Part shown: piece after piece, positions 8,780-17,124 of the stretch
How positions within the stretch are numbered: position 1 is the stretch's first letter
How the letters are laid out: each line of letters opens with the position of its first letter
Assembly: GCA_963742715.1 (NCBI GenBank)
Contig: CAVUMR010000002.1
Coordinates: 744,001-808,000 of the forward strand
Source of the DNA: CAVUMR01 sp963742715
Lineage (GTDB): Bacteria > Actinomycetota > Actinomycetes > Mycobacteriales > Micromonosporaceae
Length of the DNA: 64,000 nucleotides
Reading direction: 5' to 3'
Translations under genes and position numbers: made by a program
The notes under the pieces: model-generated
The model's input: the letters and a program-made list of their open reading frames with translations, nothing else
Told to the model about the DNA's origin: nothing
Database searches by the model: none

Positions 8780-9822
8780 GGATCCTTCCGCAGCGGCTGC
8801 GGCTCTTTCTGCGGCTCTTTCTGTGGCCGTACCACGAACCAGATGCCGGCGCCGACCGCGGCGGTACCGAGCACCACCAGCCAGGTCAGCGGCTCGCCCA
8901 GCACCAGCACGCCGAGCAGCACGGCCACTACCGGACTGACCAGGGTGTTGTACGAGACCTCGACCGGCCCGAGGTTCTCGATCAGGTAGAACAGCAGCCA
9001 GTACGCGAGCGCGGAACCGAGCAGGGCCAGGTACAGCAGGGCCAGCACGCTCGTGCTGTTGAGCTCGATCCGCCCGCCACCGGACGGATCGAGCACCAGG
9101 GACAGCAACAGCAGGTACAGCCCGGACGTACCGAGGTGGATCGCGGTGTTCACGTACTTGTCGCCGTGCATGTACTTCCGGCTGTACAGCAGCGAGAACG
9201 CGTAGCAGAACGCGGCCAGCAGCACCGCGAGCTGGGCGACCAGCCGGATGCCGGTGCTGCCTTCGAAACCGGAGCCTTCCCGGGTACCGGCGACCAGCAC
9301 CACGCCGAGCACGCCCAGCCCGACCGCCAGGTAGTGCCGGCGGGTCAACGGTTCACCGAGCCAGAACCGGGCCAGTGGCAACGTGACGATCGGGTTGGCG
9401 GCGATCAGTACCGCGGTCTGGCCCGAGGTGATGTACTGCTCGGCCCAGAAGATCAGCGCGAACGCGGTGCCCTGGAACAGCGCGAAGATCGCCGGTGGGA
9501 GCCAGCCGCGCCGGCCCGGCAGCGGTGACGAGTGCCGCCAGAACACGGCCATCGCGGCGAGTACCAGCGCGACCGCCACACAGGCGATGAGGTTTCTGGT
9601 CGCGGCCAGCAGTACCGGTGGCCAGTAGTCCACGCCGATCTTGATGAACAGGTACGTCGAGCCCCAGATGACCGAGAGCGCGACGAAGGCCGTACCGGTG
9701 GCCAGGGTCAGCGTCCGCTTGGCCGGGCCCGCCGGCTCCGGTGCGGCTGAGTCGGCCGGCTCCGGCGGCGGGGCGTCGGCGGTCGGGATCTCGGCGCCCG
9801 GCTCCGGGCGGCGCGTGGTCAT
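8776..9822 (-). CDS. EamA/DMT-family membrane transporter
   Basis: A protein of 348 residues with a proline- and alanine-rich cytoplasmic N-terminus (about 35 residues) and then ten predicted membrane segments forming two EamA repeats. The first begins ATGTAFVALSVIWGSTYLFI with the W-G-S-x-[YF]-x-x-x-K signature; the second includes LGSALAYWLLFYLI and VEVSYNTLVSPVVAVLLG. It probably exports a metabolite across the cytoplasmic membrane. It is coupled to its neighbours by 4-bp overlaps on both sides. Whether it exports the final product or an amino acid intermediate is open. Confidence 0.85.
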   Translation of the reverse strand: MTTRRPEPGAEIPTADAPPPEPADSAAPEPAGPAKRTLTLATGTAFVALSVIWGSTYLFIKIGVDYWPPVLLAATRNLIACVAVALVLAAMAVFWRHSSPLPGRRGWLPPAIFALFQGTAFALIFWAEQYITSGQTAVLIAANPIVTLPLARFWLGEPLTRRHYLAVGLGVLGVVLVAGTREGSGFEGSTGIRLVAQLAVLLAAFCYAFSLLYSRKYMHGDKYVNTAIHLGTSGLYLLLLSLVLDPSGGGRIELNSTSVLALLYLALLGSALAYWLLFYLIENLGPVEVSYNTLVSPVVAVLLGVLVLGEPLTWLVVLGTAAVGAGIWFVVRPQKEPQKEPQPLRKDP

Positions 9823-10661
9823 GAGGGGTCGCCTCCGGGTTCGTCGTCACTGGTGGAGTCGTCTGCCAGAAACAGGCCGGTCACGTCGCCGTCGTGGTCG
9901 ACCGGCCGGTTGAACCAGTCCCAACCGCCGGACACGGTGAGGTTCGCGCCGGACACATAGGAAGCCTGGTCGGAGACGAGAAACCGCACCGCGGCGGCGA
10001 CCTCGTCCGCACCTCCGAGCCGACCCATCGGGACCCGCTTGTGCATCCAGCCGGCCTGCTCCGGCGGCAGCATGCCGTTGTCGATCAGCCCGGGGGAGAC
10101 GCAGTTGACCAGCACGCCGTACGGCGCTTCCTCCGCGGCCATGCTCATCGTCAGCACCACGACTCCGGTCTTGGCCACGGCGTACGCGGCGATGTTCGGT
10201 GCCGCGCGGACCAGGTGTACCGGACCGAGCCCGATGTTCACGATCCGGCCGTACCGCCGTTGCCGCATGCCGGGCAGCACCAGGCTGCTCATCAGGAACG
10301 TGCTGGACAGGTTCGAGTCGAGGACGTACCGCCAGTCGTCGTACGACATCGTGCCGACCGGCGCGAAGTGGAACTCGCCCACGTTGTTGACCAGCGCGCC
10401 GACCGGTCCGAGTCGGGCCTGCACGTCGGCGACGACCGCGGCGGCGGAGTCCGGATCCATCACGTCGCCTGCGACCGCGACAGCGCGCCGGCCGCGCGCC
10501 TCGACCTGCGTGACCACGGCCGCCGCGGCGTCGGCGTCGGACCGGTAGTTGACCGCGACGTCCCAGCCCGCGCCGGCCAGCGCGACCGCGATCGCGCTGC
10601 CGATGCCCCGGGAACCGCCGGTGACCAGCGCGACTCCGTCAGGAGCTGCCGTGCCACTCAC
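9819..10661 (-). CDS. Short-chain dehydrogenase/reductase (ketoreductase-like), atypical active site
   Basis: A protein of 280 residues starting at GTG 10661. The Rossmann motif VTGGSRGIGSAIAVALAG, the NNVGEF motif and the YAVAK active-site Tyr/Lys are present, and VSGGWDWFNRP near the end is normal for this family. The catalytic Ser, usually 13 residues before the Tyr in an NISS context, is not seen; the segment reads NIGLGPVHLVRAA. It may therefore reduce slowly, use a different residue, or act as a cyclase helper or oxidase. It belongs to the left-arm operon and overlaps both neighbours by 4 bp. Confidence 0.82.
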   Translation of the reverse strand: MSGTAAPDGVALVTGGSRGIGSAIAVALAGAGWDVAVNYRSDADAAAAVVTQVEARGRRAVAVAGDVMDPDSAAAVVADVQARLGPVGALVNNVGEFHFAPVGTMSYDDWRYVLDSNLSSTFLMSSLVLPGMRQRRYGRIVNIGLGPVHLVRAAPNIAAYAVAKTGVVVLTMSMAAEEAPYGVLVNCVSPGLIDNGMLPPEQAGWMHKRVPMGRLGGADEVAAAVRFLVSDQASYVSGANLTVSGGWDWFNRPVDHDGDVTGLFLADDSTSDDEPGGDPS

Positions 10662-11047
10662 GCGCGCGCCCCACTGCCGTGCGCGGCATGGTCGGGTGCG
10701 CCGTGGCCGTCGGCATGGCCGTCGCCGTGGTCATGGTCGTCGTCCACGTCGACCGGCAGCTCGTCGTAGTAGATGATCTCCCGCGGCTTCGTGCAGTACC
10801 GGTCGAAGAAGTCCGCGAGCTTCGGCTCCTCACCGCGGGCCAGGTCCTCGTGCAGGTCCCGGGAGCGCCACGGGTACAGCATCATCGCCTCGGTGCCGTC
10901 GTCCAGCCGGGAGAAGAACCGGGCGTGGCCGCACCAGCCGGGATGGGCATGCGCGGCCGGCCCGAGCAGGTCGTCCATCTCCTGCAGTACCGCGGTGACG
11001 TCGCCGGTACCCGGCTTGAGATGCCAGTGCTCCAGCACCCAGATCAT
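10658..11047 (-). CDS. Orphan protein, possible dimeric alpha/beta-barrel fold, with His/Asp-rich tail
   Basis: A protein of 129 residues. The first 95 residues (VLEHWHLKPGTGDVTAVLQEM, then FFSRLDDGTEAMMLYPWRS) have the strand-helix-strand rhythm of ABM-like ferredoxin-fold domains, which often act as small monooxygenases or cyclases in polyketide clusters. The last 30 residues are DDDHDHGDGHADGHGAPDHAAHG, which could bind metal. It overlaps the genes on both sides by 4 bp. The fold is a weak call from pattern alone; no family is recognised with certainty. Confidence 0.55.
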   Translation of the reverse strand: MIWVLEHWHLKPGTGDVTAVLQEMDDLLGPAAHAHPGWCGHARFFSRLDDGTEAMMLYPWRSRDLHEDLARGEEPKLADFFDRYCTKPREIIYYDELPVDVDDDHDHGDGHADGHGAPDHAAHGSGARA

Positions 11048-11613
11048 GCCGATCCCTCCTCGTGCGCGCGTTCCGATGGGTCCCGGTGCGCCCAGAACCG
11101 CTGTAGCAGTGAGGCGCCCTCGTCAACGAACCGGTGGCAGACGTACATGTGGTGGTGCCGGTTGTCGCGCTGCGCGTCGAGCAGCCGCTGCCAGGCGTCC
11201 TGTACGTGCGGGGGTACCCCGTCACCGCGGCGCTGCTTGTACAACCGGCGCAGCTCCCGTACTCCGGCGAGCATGACCGTGTGCTCGGTGTTGTACACGC
11301 CGGAGAAGCCCTCGCTGGCGAACGGCGGCATCATCGACGGCCGGACCAGCACCTCGTACTCGGTACGCGGAAAGTCGGCGGCGTAGGCCATCGCGGCGGT
11401 GGCCGCGTCGTACAACCGGGCCAGGTCGTGCAGGGTGGCGCTGGTCGCTGTCCAGTCCTCGGCGGCGAGCCGGTCGATGGCCTCGTCCAGTCGCGTGTTG
11501 AGCGCCACCAGCAGCAGGTGGAACACGTGGTGACCGAGCTTCCAGCGGGTGACCGCGTTCCGTTGGGTCGGGCTCAGCCCGGCCGGGCTTAATCGGTCCA
11601 GGACCTCCGTCAT
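11044..11613 (-). CDS. Orphan helical protein with conserved-looking histidines
   Basis: A protein of 189 residues that looks all-helical. Histidine and acidic residues recur in helices: KLGHHVFHLLL, LARLYDAATAAM, VYNTEHTVMLAGV and DNRHHHMYVCHRFVDEG. Such spacing is compatible with a heme-oxygenase-like or ferritin-like diiron fold, but this is only a guess from the pattern. No signal peptide or membrane segment is present. It is translationally coupled to both neighbours in the left-arm operon, so it is likely a pathway enzyme. Not recognised. Confidence 0.55.
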   Translation of the reverse strand: MTEVLDRLSPAGLSPTQRNAVTRWKLGHHVFHLLLVALNTRLDEAIDRLAAEDWTATSATLHDLARLYDAATAAMAYAADFPRTEYEVLVRPSMMPPFASEGFSGVYNTEHTVMLAGVRELRRLYKQRRGDGVPPHVQDAWQRLLDAQRDNRHHHMYVCHRFVDEGASLLQRFWAHRDPSERAHEEGSA

Positions 11614-12173
11614 CGCCGCTCCTCATCGCTGCTCGCGCGCCCGCGGTTCGTGGGCTCCTTGTTCGCGCGCTCGGGGCTCACGTGGTCGTTGTTCGTGGGC
11701 TCGGGGTTCGCGCGCTCGGTCGGTAGCGCCCGCGCCGCGGTCTCGCCGGCGGCGAGCCAGCGCTCCAGCGTCACCCGGTGAATCGCGAGCAGCCCCTCCA
11801 GCACCTTTTCCCGCTCCTCGGCGGACAGGCTGCTCCGCTCCAGGTCGTCCAGGAGGTCCGCCTCGACCCGCAGGCAGTTGCGGGTCCAGTCGAGCAGCCC
11901 CGGGTCGTCGCGCAGGATCCGGAAGTACCGGTCGTACTCCGCCTCGTCCGAGCCCTCGGTGAGCCCGTCCGGCACCCGCGACTCCGGCGGGATGGCCAGC
12001 GGCGCGACCAGCCCGAAGTCGGGAGGCTGCTCGTCGGCAGCCACCGGAGGGCGGCGCACGTCCTGAGCCACTGGGCACTGGTCGTCGGAAGCGGCGGGTG
12101 CACGCCGCTCATCGGAAGCGACGGGTGGACGCCGCTCATCGGGAGCTACTGGAACAGAAGGCACCGCAGCCAC
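11610..12173 (-). CDS. Orphan protein with repetitive, disordered termini
   Basis: A protein of 187 residues starting at GTG 12173. The N-terminal 45 residues repeat short units such as VASDERRAP and the C-terminal 40 repeat ERANPEPTN-like units; both ends look disordered. Only the middle (EYDRYFRILRDDPGLLDWTR, then a helix-rich stretch with LLDDLERSSLSAEER) looks folded. It follows the flavoprotein gene by 13 bp and overlaps the next gene by 4 bp. It may be a partner subunit of the next two orphan proteins. Not recognised. Confidence 0.5.
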   Translation of the reverse strand: MAAVPSVPVAPDERRPPVASDERRAPAASDDQCPVAQDVRRPPVAADEQPPDFGLVAPLAIPPESRVPDGLTEGSDEAEYDRYFRILRDDPGLLDWTRNCLRVEADLLDDLERSSLSAEEREKVLEGLLAIHRVTLERWLAAGETAARALPTERANPEPTNNDHVSPERANKEPTNRGRASSDEERR

Positions 12174-12186
12174 CGCCGCTCGCCGG

Positions 12187-13800
12187 TCAGCCGGCCAGGT
12201 CGGCCAGCACGGTCCGGGCGCCGTTGCGTCCGGGTACGCCGAACACGCCGCCGCCGGGGTGGGTGCCCGAGCCGCACAGGTACAGGCCGTCGACCGGGGT
12301 GTGGTGGCTGGACGATCCCTCGCCGGGGCGCAGGAAGAACAGCTGGTCCGCGGTCATCGCGCCGTGGTACAGGTCGCCACCGGTGAGCCCGAGCCGCCGC
12401 TCCAGGTCGAGCGGGCTCAGCACGCACCGGTCCACCACCGAGGCGGTGATGCCGGGCAGGTACTCCTCCATGCACTCGAGCACCCGGTCGGCGTACGACT
12501 CCTTGATGTCGTCCCAGCTCGCGTCGGCCAGCTTGTACGGCGTGTACTGCAGGTAGATGCCCATCAGGTGCCGGCCGTCCGGCGCGACCGTCGGGTCCAG
12601 CACGGTGGGGATCGTGCACTCGATGTGCGGGTGGTGCGACGGCCGGCCGGCGCGGCAGTCCTCGTACGCCCGCTCCAGGTACTCCATGGTGGGTGCGATC
12701 AACAGGGTGGCGTTGTGCTGCGGACCCACCCCGGCCGGGAAGCCGCGCACGTCCGGCAGCCGGTCCAGGGCCAGGTGCATCTTCATCGCCACGCCGTCGA
12801 AGCGCCGGTTCTGCGCGGCCCGGCGGAACCGGGTCGGCAGTACGCCGTCGTCCAGCAGCCGGACGAAGGTGGTGTACGGGTTGGCGGCCGAGATCACCGC
12901 GTCTGCGGACAGCTCCTCGCCGGAGGCCAGTGCGACCCCGGTCGCGTGCCCGTCCCGGGTGAGGATCCGGGCCACCGGGGAACCGGTCCGGATCACCGCA
13001 CCGTGCGAGCGGGCGACCGAGGCGAGCGCCGCGGTGATCCCGCCCATGCCGCCGCGTACCTGTCCCCAGGCCGGCCGGCCGACCTCGGTCACGCCGGACA
13101 TGTGGTACAGCATCAGATAGGCCGAGCCAGGCATGGACGGGCTCGCGTCCACTCCGGTGATCCCGTCGATGACCAGCGGCACCTTGATCGCGTCGTGGTC
13201 GAAGAAGTGGTCCAGCAGGCCGGCCGCGCTGCCGGTGAGCGCCTCCAGCAGCAGGGTCAGGTCGTCGTCGGACAGGTCGGCCGCCCGGTGCAGCAGCGAC
13301 CTGAGCATCGCGCCGGCGCCGGCCGGGCGACCGTTGCCGGCGCGCAGGCCGGGCAGCGGGTTCAGCAGCACCGGCTCGATCGCCTCGGCCAGCCGCCGCA
13401 TGGTGCGCCCGTACACCGGATACGCCTCGGCGTCCGCAGCGGAGAACTTGGCGATCTCCTTGACGCAGGCCTGCTCGTCGGAGCCGAGGGAGAGGTGTTG
13501 ACCGTCCGGGAACAGCGCGACCACCGACGGGTTGCGCGGGATGAACTCCAGGCCGTGCGCGGCGAGGTCCAGGTCGTCCGCGATCTCCGGGCGGAACAGC
13601 GACGTGACCAGGGACGCGGTGGAGCACCGGTACCCGGGCATCAGCTCCTCGGTGACGCACGCGCCACCGAGGATGTCCCGCCGCTCCACGACCGTTACCG
13701 CGATACCGGACTTGGCCAGATACGCCGCGCAGGTCAGGCCATTGTGGCCGCCACCGACAATGATCACGCGGGGGGAACCGTCGCCGGACGGTTGAGTCAT
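12187..13800 (-). CDS. PYROXD2/phytoene-desaturase-like FAD-dependent oxidoreductase
   Basis: A protein of 537 residues. The FAD-binding motif VIIVGGGHNGLTCAAYLAKS is at residues 12-31, followed by ERRDILGGACVTEE, and the C-terminus closes with DGLYLCGSGTHPGGGVFG, as in phytoene desaturase and PYROXD2-type proteins. Length is normal. It would oxidise or desaturate a hydrophobic substrate, here plausibly a polycyclic polyketide intermediate. It sits 34 bp downstream of the sulfotransferase in the left-arm operon with GGAGAGG before its ATG. The carotenoid role is unlikely because no other carotenoid gene is nearby. Confidence 0.85.
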   Translation of the reverse strand: MTQPSGDGSPRVIIVGGGHNGLTCAAYLAKSGIAVTVVERRDILGGACVTEELMPGYRCSTASLVTSLFRPEIADDLDLAAHGLEFIPRNPSVVALFPDGQHLSLGSDEQACVKEIAKFSAADAEAYPVYGRTMRRLAEAIEPVLLNPLPGLRAGNGRPAGAGAMLRSLLHRAADLSDDDLTLLLEALTGSAAGLLDHFFDHDAIKVPLVIDGITGVDASPSMPGSAYLMLYHMSGVTEVGRPAWGQVRGGMGGITAALASVARSHGAVIRTGSPVARILTRDGHATGVALASGEELSADAVISAANPYTTFVRLLDDGVLPTRFRRAAQNRRFDGVAMKMHLALDRLPDVRGFPAGVGPQHNATLLIAPTMEYLERAYEDCRAGRPSHHPHIECTIPTVLDPTVAPDGRHLMGIYLQYTPYKLADASWDDIKESYADRVLECMEEYLPGITASVVDRCVLSPLDLERRLGLTGGDLYHGAMTADQLFFLRPGEGSSSHHTPVDGLYLCGSGTHPGGGVFGVPGRNGARTVLADLAG

Positions 13801-13834
13801 GCTGGTGGTCCTCTCCGATTGTCGACCCGGCTTG

Positions 13835-14770
13835 TCAGCGGAGCGCGGACGTGGTCATCGAATATCCGAGTCGGTTCAGTTCATGCCCGGCGAGCGCTTC
13901 GAATCGCGCGATCTGTTCGGTGGACAACTCGTGGCGATGCCGGCCGACCTTCGCTTTGGAGAGTGCGTGCGTCGTGGTTTCGGCGCTCGGATGGTTGTAC
14001 GGATTGTCGAATAGCGTGTGCGGCAACTCGGCGTGCCGCAGCAGCGCGTCATCCCACCTGACCTGGAGGAAATCGACTACCCGGTGCAGTGTTTCGGCCG
14101 GCTCGCCGACGAGATCCTCGTACCGCATTTCCAGGTACCGGCCGTCCGGCGCGACCGTGTGCGGACGGGCCACCACTCCGAGCCATCCGGCCGCGGCTTC
14201 CTCGATCGTCTTGTACGCCCATTCCTGGCCGCCGGTGAGGTTGGACGCGGCCACGTCCCGACCGTCCCGCACGACGTGCACGAAGTGCGCCCGGGGGAAC
14301 ATCCGGGCCAGGTCGTCGACCCGGTGAATCTGTCGCTGGACCTTGATTCCCCACCGTCGCATGCCGGTCTGCCTGCGGCGGAACTCGCCGACGGCGTCAA
14401 GTACGTGGCACCGGTCATCGAAGTCGGACACGTCGGTACCGAGGTCGTCGACCACGGTGCGGACCAGGTCCAGCACGTCCCGGCAGTCGACGCCGAACCG
14501 GTGGCACTGCTTGACGAACTGGACGCCGAAGTACCACTCCGGATCCGCGGTCTCGACTCCTTCGCCCTGTACCCGGGGATCGTCGGCGAGTAATAACTCG
14601 CAGGATTCGATGATGTACGGGCCAAGATTGCGCGGCTCGGTGAAGTCGAGCTCCGGCCCGACCACAAGATCTGGATGGGAGTCCAGCACAACGCTGGTCA
14701 GCGTCGTACCGGAACGATTGTCGCCACCGATGAGAGCAGGATCTGAAGGGAGCGGGCTGCGCTGGGTCAA
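13835..14770 (-). CDS. PAPS-dependent sulfotransferase
   Basis: A protein of 311 residues. The 5'-phosphosulfate loop GGDNRSGTTLTSVVLDSHP is at residues 15-33 and the 3'-phosphate motif FVHVVRDGRDVAASNL near residue 160, both standard for sulfotransferases. It would transfer sulfate from PAPS to a hydroxyl, possibly on the polyketide. The start is TTG 14770, chosen because GAGGTGAGG lies just upstream and no ATG or GTG precedes the PAPS loop. It is the first gene of the leftward operon and lies about 50 bp downstream of the 22-bp repeat array. Its base use at synonymous sites is slightly less GC-rich than its neighbours. Confidence 0.83.
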   Translation of the reverse strand: MTQRSPLPSDPALIGGDNRSGTTLTSVVLDSHPDLVVGPELDFTEPRNLGPYIIESCELLLADDPRVQGEGVETADPEWYFGVQFVKQCHRFGVDCRDVLDLVRTVVDDLGTDVSDFDDRCHVLDAVGEFRRRQTGMRRWGIKVQRQIHRVDDLARMFPRAHFVHVVRDGRDVAASNLTGGQEWAYKTIEEAAAGWLGVVARPHTVAPDGRYLEMRYEDLVGEPAETLHRVVDFLQVRWDDALLRHAELPHTLFDNPYNHPSAETTTHALSKAKVGRHRHELSTEQIARFEALAGHELNRLGYSMTTSALR

Positions 14771-14819
14771 GGCGGCCTCACCTCGTCGGCTGGACGGTCT
14801 ACCGGACTAGCGCCCCCCG

Positions 14820-14892
14820 GCTATCCCCCCGCGATATCTCCGCTATCCCCCCGCGGTGTTGCCGTTATACCCCCGCGGTGTTGCCGTTATGC
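14820..14892 (-). promoter_or_regulatory. Four heptamers at 22-bp spacing upstream of the left-arm operon (candidate SARP site)
   Basis: Read on the plus strand, GCTATCC (14820-14826), GCTATCC (14842-14848), GTTATAC (14864-14870) and GTTATGC (14886-14892) recur exactly 22 bp apart, and the intervening CCCCGCGGTGTTGCC is also repeated. SARP activators bind heptamer direct repeats spaced by 11 or 22 bp, and this cluster encodes two SARPs. A TAGTCC element lies about 10 bp downstream of the last heptamer in the leftward direction and could be a -10. The rest of the gap 14771-15045 shows nothing further. Function is inferred. Confidence 0.6.
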
Positions 14893-15045
14893 CCCCGACC
14901 ATGCCCTGATTCGTCTTCGTCATTCTGTCGAAGGGACACCGGCCATGCCAACTGATGACCTTGCGCCAATGCCCGCTCGACTATTGGCAATGTCTGCCCG
15001 TTAGCCGGCGAAAGTCCTGGTCATAGCCGCATTCAAAAAGAACCG

Positions 15046-16776
15046 TCAGACCGGTTCGGCCACCGGCTGGGGCCGGCTCTCGGCCAGGCAGCCCGGCGGC
15101 AGGTGGAACCAGCGCAGCGCCTCGAAGTCGGGCGCCAGCCCGGTCGGCCCCTCGTCCAGCCGGGTGTCCCGTCCGGCCAGCAGCGCGCGGGCCTGCTCCA
15201 GGTAGCCGGCGAGCGCCGCTTCGCTGGCCCGCGCGTGGTACTGCGGCGAGACCAGTTCACCGTCCTCGAATCGCACGTCCAGCAGTCGCATCGGCGGCTC
15301 GGCCGCGCCGTCCCGGTGCCGCCACAGCCCGGTGGCCGGATCGAACCGGTAGTCGCCGAGCAGCCGGTACCCGTGGGTGGCCACCAGGTCGACCGCGTCG
15401 ATCAGGTAGTCGCGGACCGTGTCGCTGATGAAGTAGTTGAAGTTCACCCGTACCCAACCGGGTTTGATCCCTTCGCAGCCGTGGTCGATCTCCTCCTGGA
15501 ACGCCTCGGACCTGGTCGGATCGATGGCGAGCAGCCGGTGACCGTACGGCCCGGCACAGGAGCAGCCGCCGCGGGCCTGGATGCCGAACAGGTCGTTGAG
15601 CACCGCGACCACGAAGTTGTGGTGCAGGTACCGGTCGCCGTGCCGGACCTGGAACGACACGATCGACAGCCGGGGCGCGTCACAGTTGCCGAGGATCTCG
15701 ATGGCCGGATTGCACTCCCACCGCTCCAGCGCCCGACCCCACAGCCGCTCCTCGCGCGCCTGGATCAGGTCGGTACCGACCGCCTGCTTGACCGCGAACA
15801 CCAGGCCGGCCCGGATCGACTCGACGATGGCCGGGGTACCGCCCTCTTCCCGCGCGGCCGGATCGTCGAGGTACCGGTGCCGGACCGAGTCGACGAACGC
15901 GACCGTGCCGCCGCCCGGCATCGTGGGCACCCGGTTGCGTACCAGGTCCCGGCGCATCACCAGCACCCCCGGCGTCTGCGGGCCGCCGATGAACTTGTGC
16001 GGGGACAGGAAAATCGCGTCCTTGCCGTCGCCGGCGCCCGGTCGGGTCTCGGCCACCCGGATCGGCACGTACGGCGCGGCGGCCGCGTAGTCCCAGAACG
16101 ACAGCGCGCCGTACCGGTGCAGCAGCCGGGCGATCCGCTCGGTGTTCGACAGGATTCCGGTCACGTTGGACGCGGCGGAGAAGCTGCCGATCCGCAGCGG
16201 CCGGTCGGCGTACCGGATGAGCTCGGCCTCCAGCGCGTCCAGGTCGATGTGCCCGTCGACGTCCGCGTCGATCTCCACCACGTCGGCGATCGACTCGCGC
16301 CAGGGCAGCTCGTTGGAGTGGTGCTCGTACGGCCCGACGAACACCACCGGCCGCCGCTCCGGCGGGATGTGGTCGAGCAGCTGGTACCGCCGCGCCAGCC
16401 CGTCCGGGATCCGCAGTTCCAGGATGCCGACCAGCTTGTTCACCGCTCCGGTCGCACCGGCGCCGCAGAAGATGACGACGTGCTCGTCGGTACCGCCGAC
16501 CGCGTCCAGCACGATCTGCCGGGCGTCCTCGCGCAGCCGGCTGGTCTGCAGGCCGGTACCGGAACTCTCGGTGTGCGTGTTCGCGTACCGGGGGAGCACC
16601 TGCTGCCGGACGAAGTCCTCGACGAAGTCGAGCGCGCGGCCGGACGCGGTGTAGTCGCAGTAGGTGATCCGGCGCGGCCCGTACGGACCGTCCAGCACCT
16701 CGTCCTCGCCGATGATGCCGGCGCGGATGCGCTCCAGCAGCGCCGATGTCGGCGCCGCGTTCACTACCTCGACCAC
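15046..16776 (-). CDS. Cysteine-desulfurase-like class V PLP enzyme
   Basis: A protein of 576 residues starting at GTG 16776 behind AGGGG. It is longer than SufS/NifS-type enzymes (about 400). The PLP lysine is in AIFLSPHKFIGGPQTPG near residue 256, after SFWDYAAAAPYVP. The region ARGGCSCAGPYGHRLL corresponds to the loop that carries the catalytic Cys in desulfurases and selenocysteine lyases, and two Cys are present. The last 120 residues are an extra domain. It may supply sulfur or act as a lyase or epimerase on an amino acid. It stands alone between the left-arm operon and the divergent transporter gene. Confidence 0.8.
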   Translation of the reverse strand: MVEVVNAAPTSALLERIRAGIIGEDEVLDGPYGPRRITYCDYTASGRALDFVEDFVRQQVLPRYANTHTESSGTGLQTSRLREDARQIVLDAVGGTDEHVVIFCGAGATGAVNKLVGILELRIPDGLARRYQLLDHIPPERRPVVFVGPYEHHSNELPWRESIADVVEIDADVDGHIDLDALEAELIRYADRPLRIGSFSAASNVTGILSNTERIARLLHRYGALSFWDYAAAAPYVPIRVAETRPGAGDGKDAIFLSPHKFIGGPQTPGVLVMRRDLVRNRVPTMPGGGTVAFVDSVRHRYLDDPAAREEGGTPAIVESIRAGLVFAVKQAVGTDLIQAREERLWGRALERWECNPAIEILGNCDAPRLSIVSFQVRHGDRYLHHNFVVAVLNDLFGIQARGGCSCAGPYGHRLLAIDPTRSEAFQEEIDHGCEGIKPGWVRVNFNYFISDTVRDYLIDAVDLVATHGYRLLGDYRFDPATGLWRHRDGAAEPPMRLLDVRFEDGELVSPQYHARASEAALAGYLEQARALLAGRDTRLDEGPTGLAPDFEALRWFHLPPGCLAESRPQPVAEPV

Positions 16777-17124
16777 TGGAAAACCCCTGACGACAATCGA
16801 CGGCGTACCCCCGGCAGTGTGCTCCGTGCCGGGCTCCCGGTCAGGCAGCTATCGGTCACGTCTACCAGGCGTTTTGTACCCGAAACCGGGCCAGAACGGG
16901 CCGGACGGGAGTGCCTCGCGGCCACCGTAACCGCCGCGATCGCGGGTCCGGACCACCGGGTCGACGCCGCGCGCTGCCGGTCACACCGCGCCGCACCGGT
17001 GGTCGCCAGCATGCGGTGATCCCTCGTGCGTGCCTTGAGTCCGGCTCGAGCCGCACCGGCCAGCGTGGCGCCGGGCGGGGGCGCCGACGGGGCGCGTACC
17101 CGGTGCGCCGAAGGAGCCAGCGCG
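16777..17124. other. Divergent intergenic region, no clear element
   Basis: These 348 bp separate the leftward PLP enzyme from the rightward transporter and must contain both promoters. I found no repeat, hairpin or convincing -10/-35 pair. An in-frame extension of the transporter back to 17026 is open but rich in Ala/Arg/Gly and lacks a binding site, so I regard it as noncoding. Confidence 0.4.

Noticed and set aside
12187..13800. Carotenoid biosynthesis (phytoene desaturase) gene
   Set aside because: The protein has the PYROXD2-like pattern and no phytoene synthase or other carotenoid gene is nearby; it sits in a polyketide operon.
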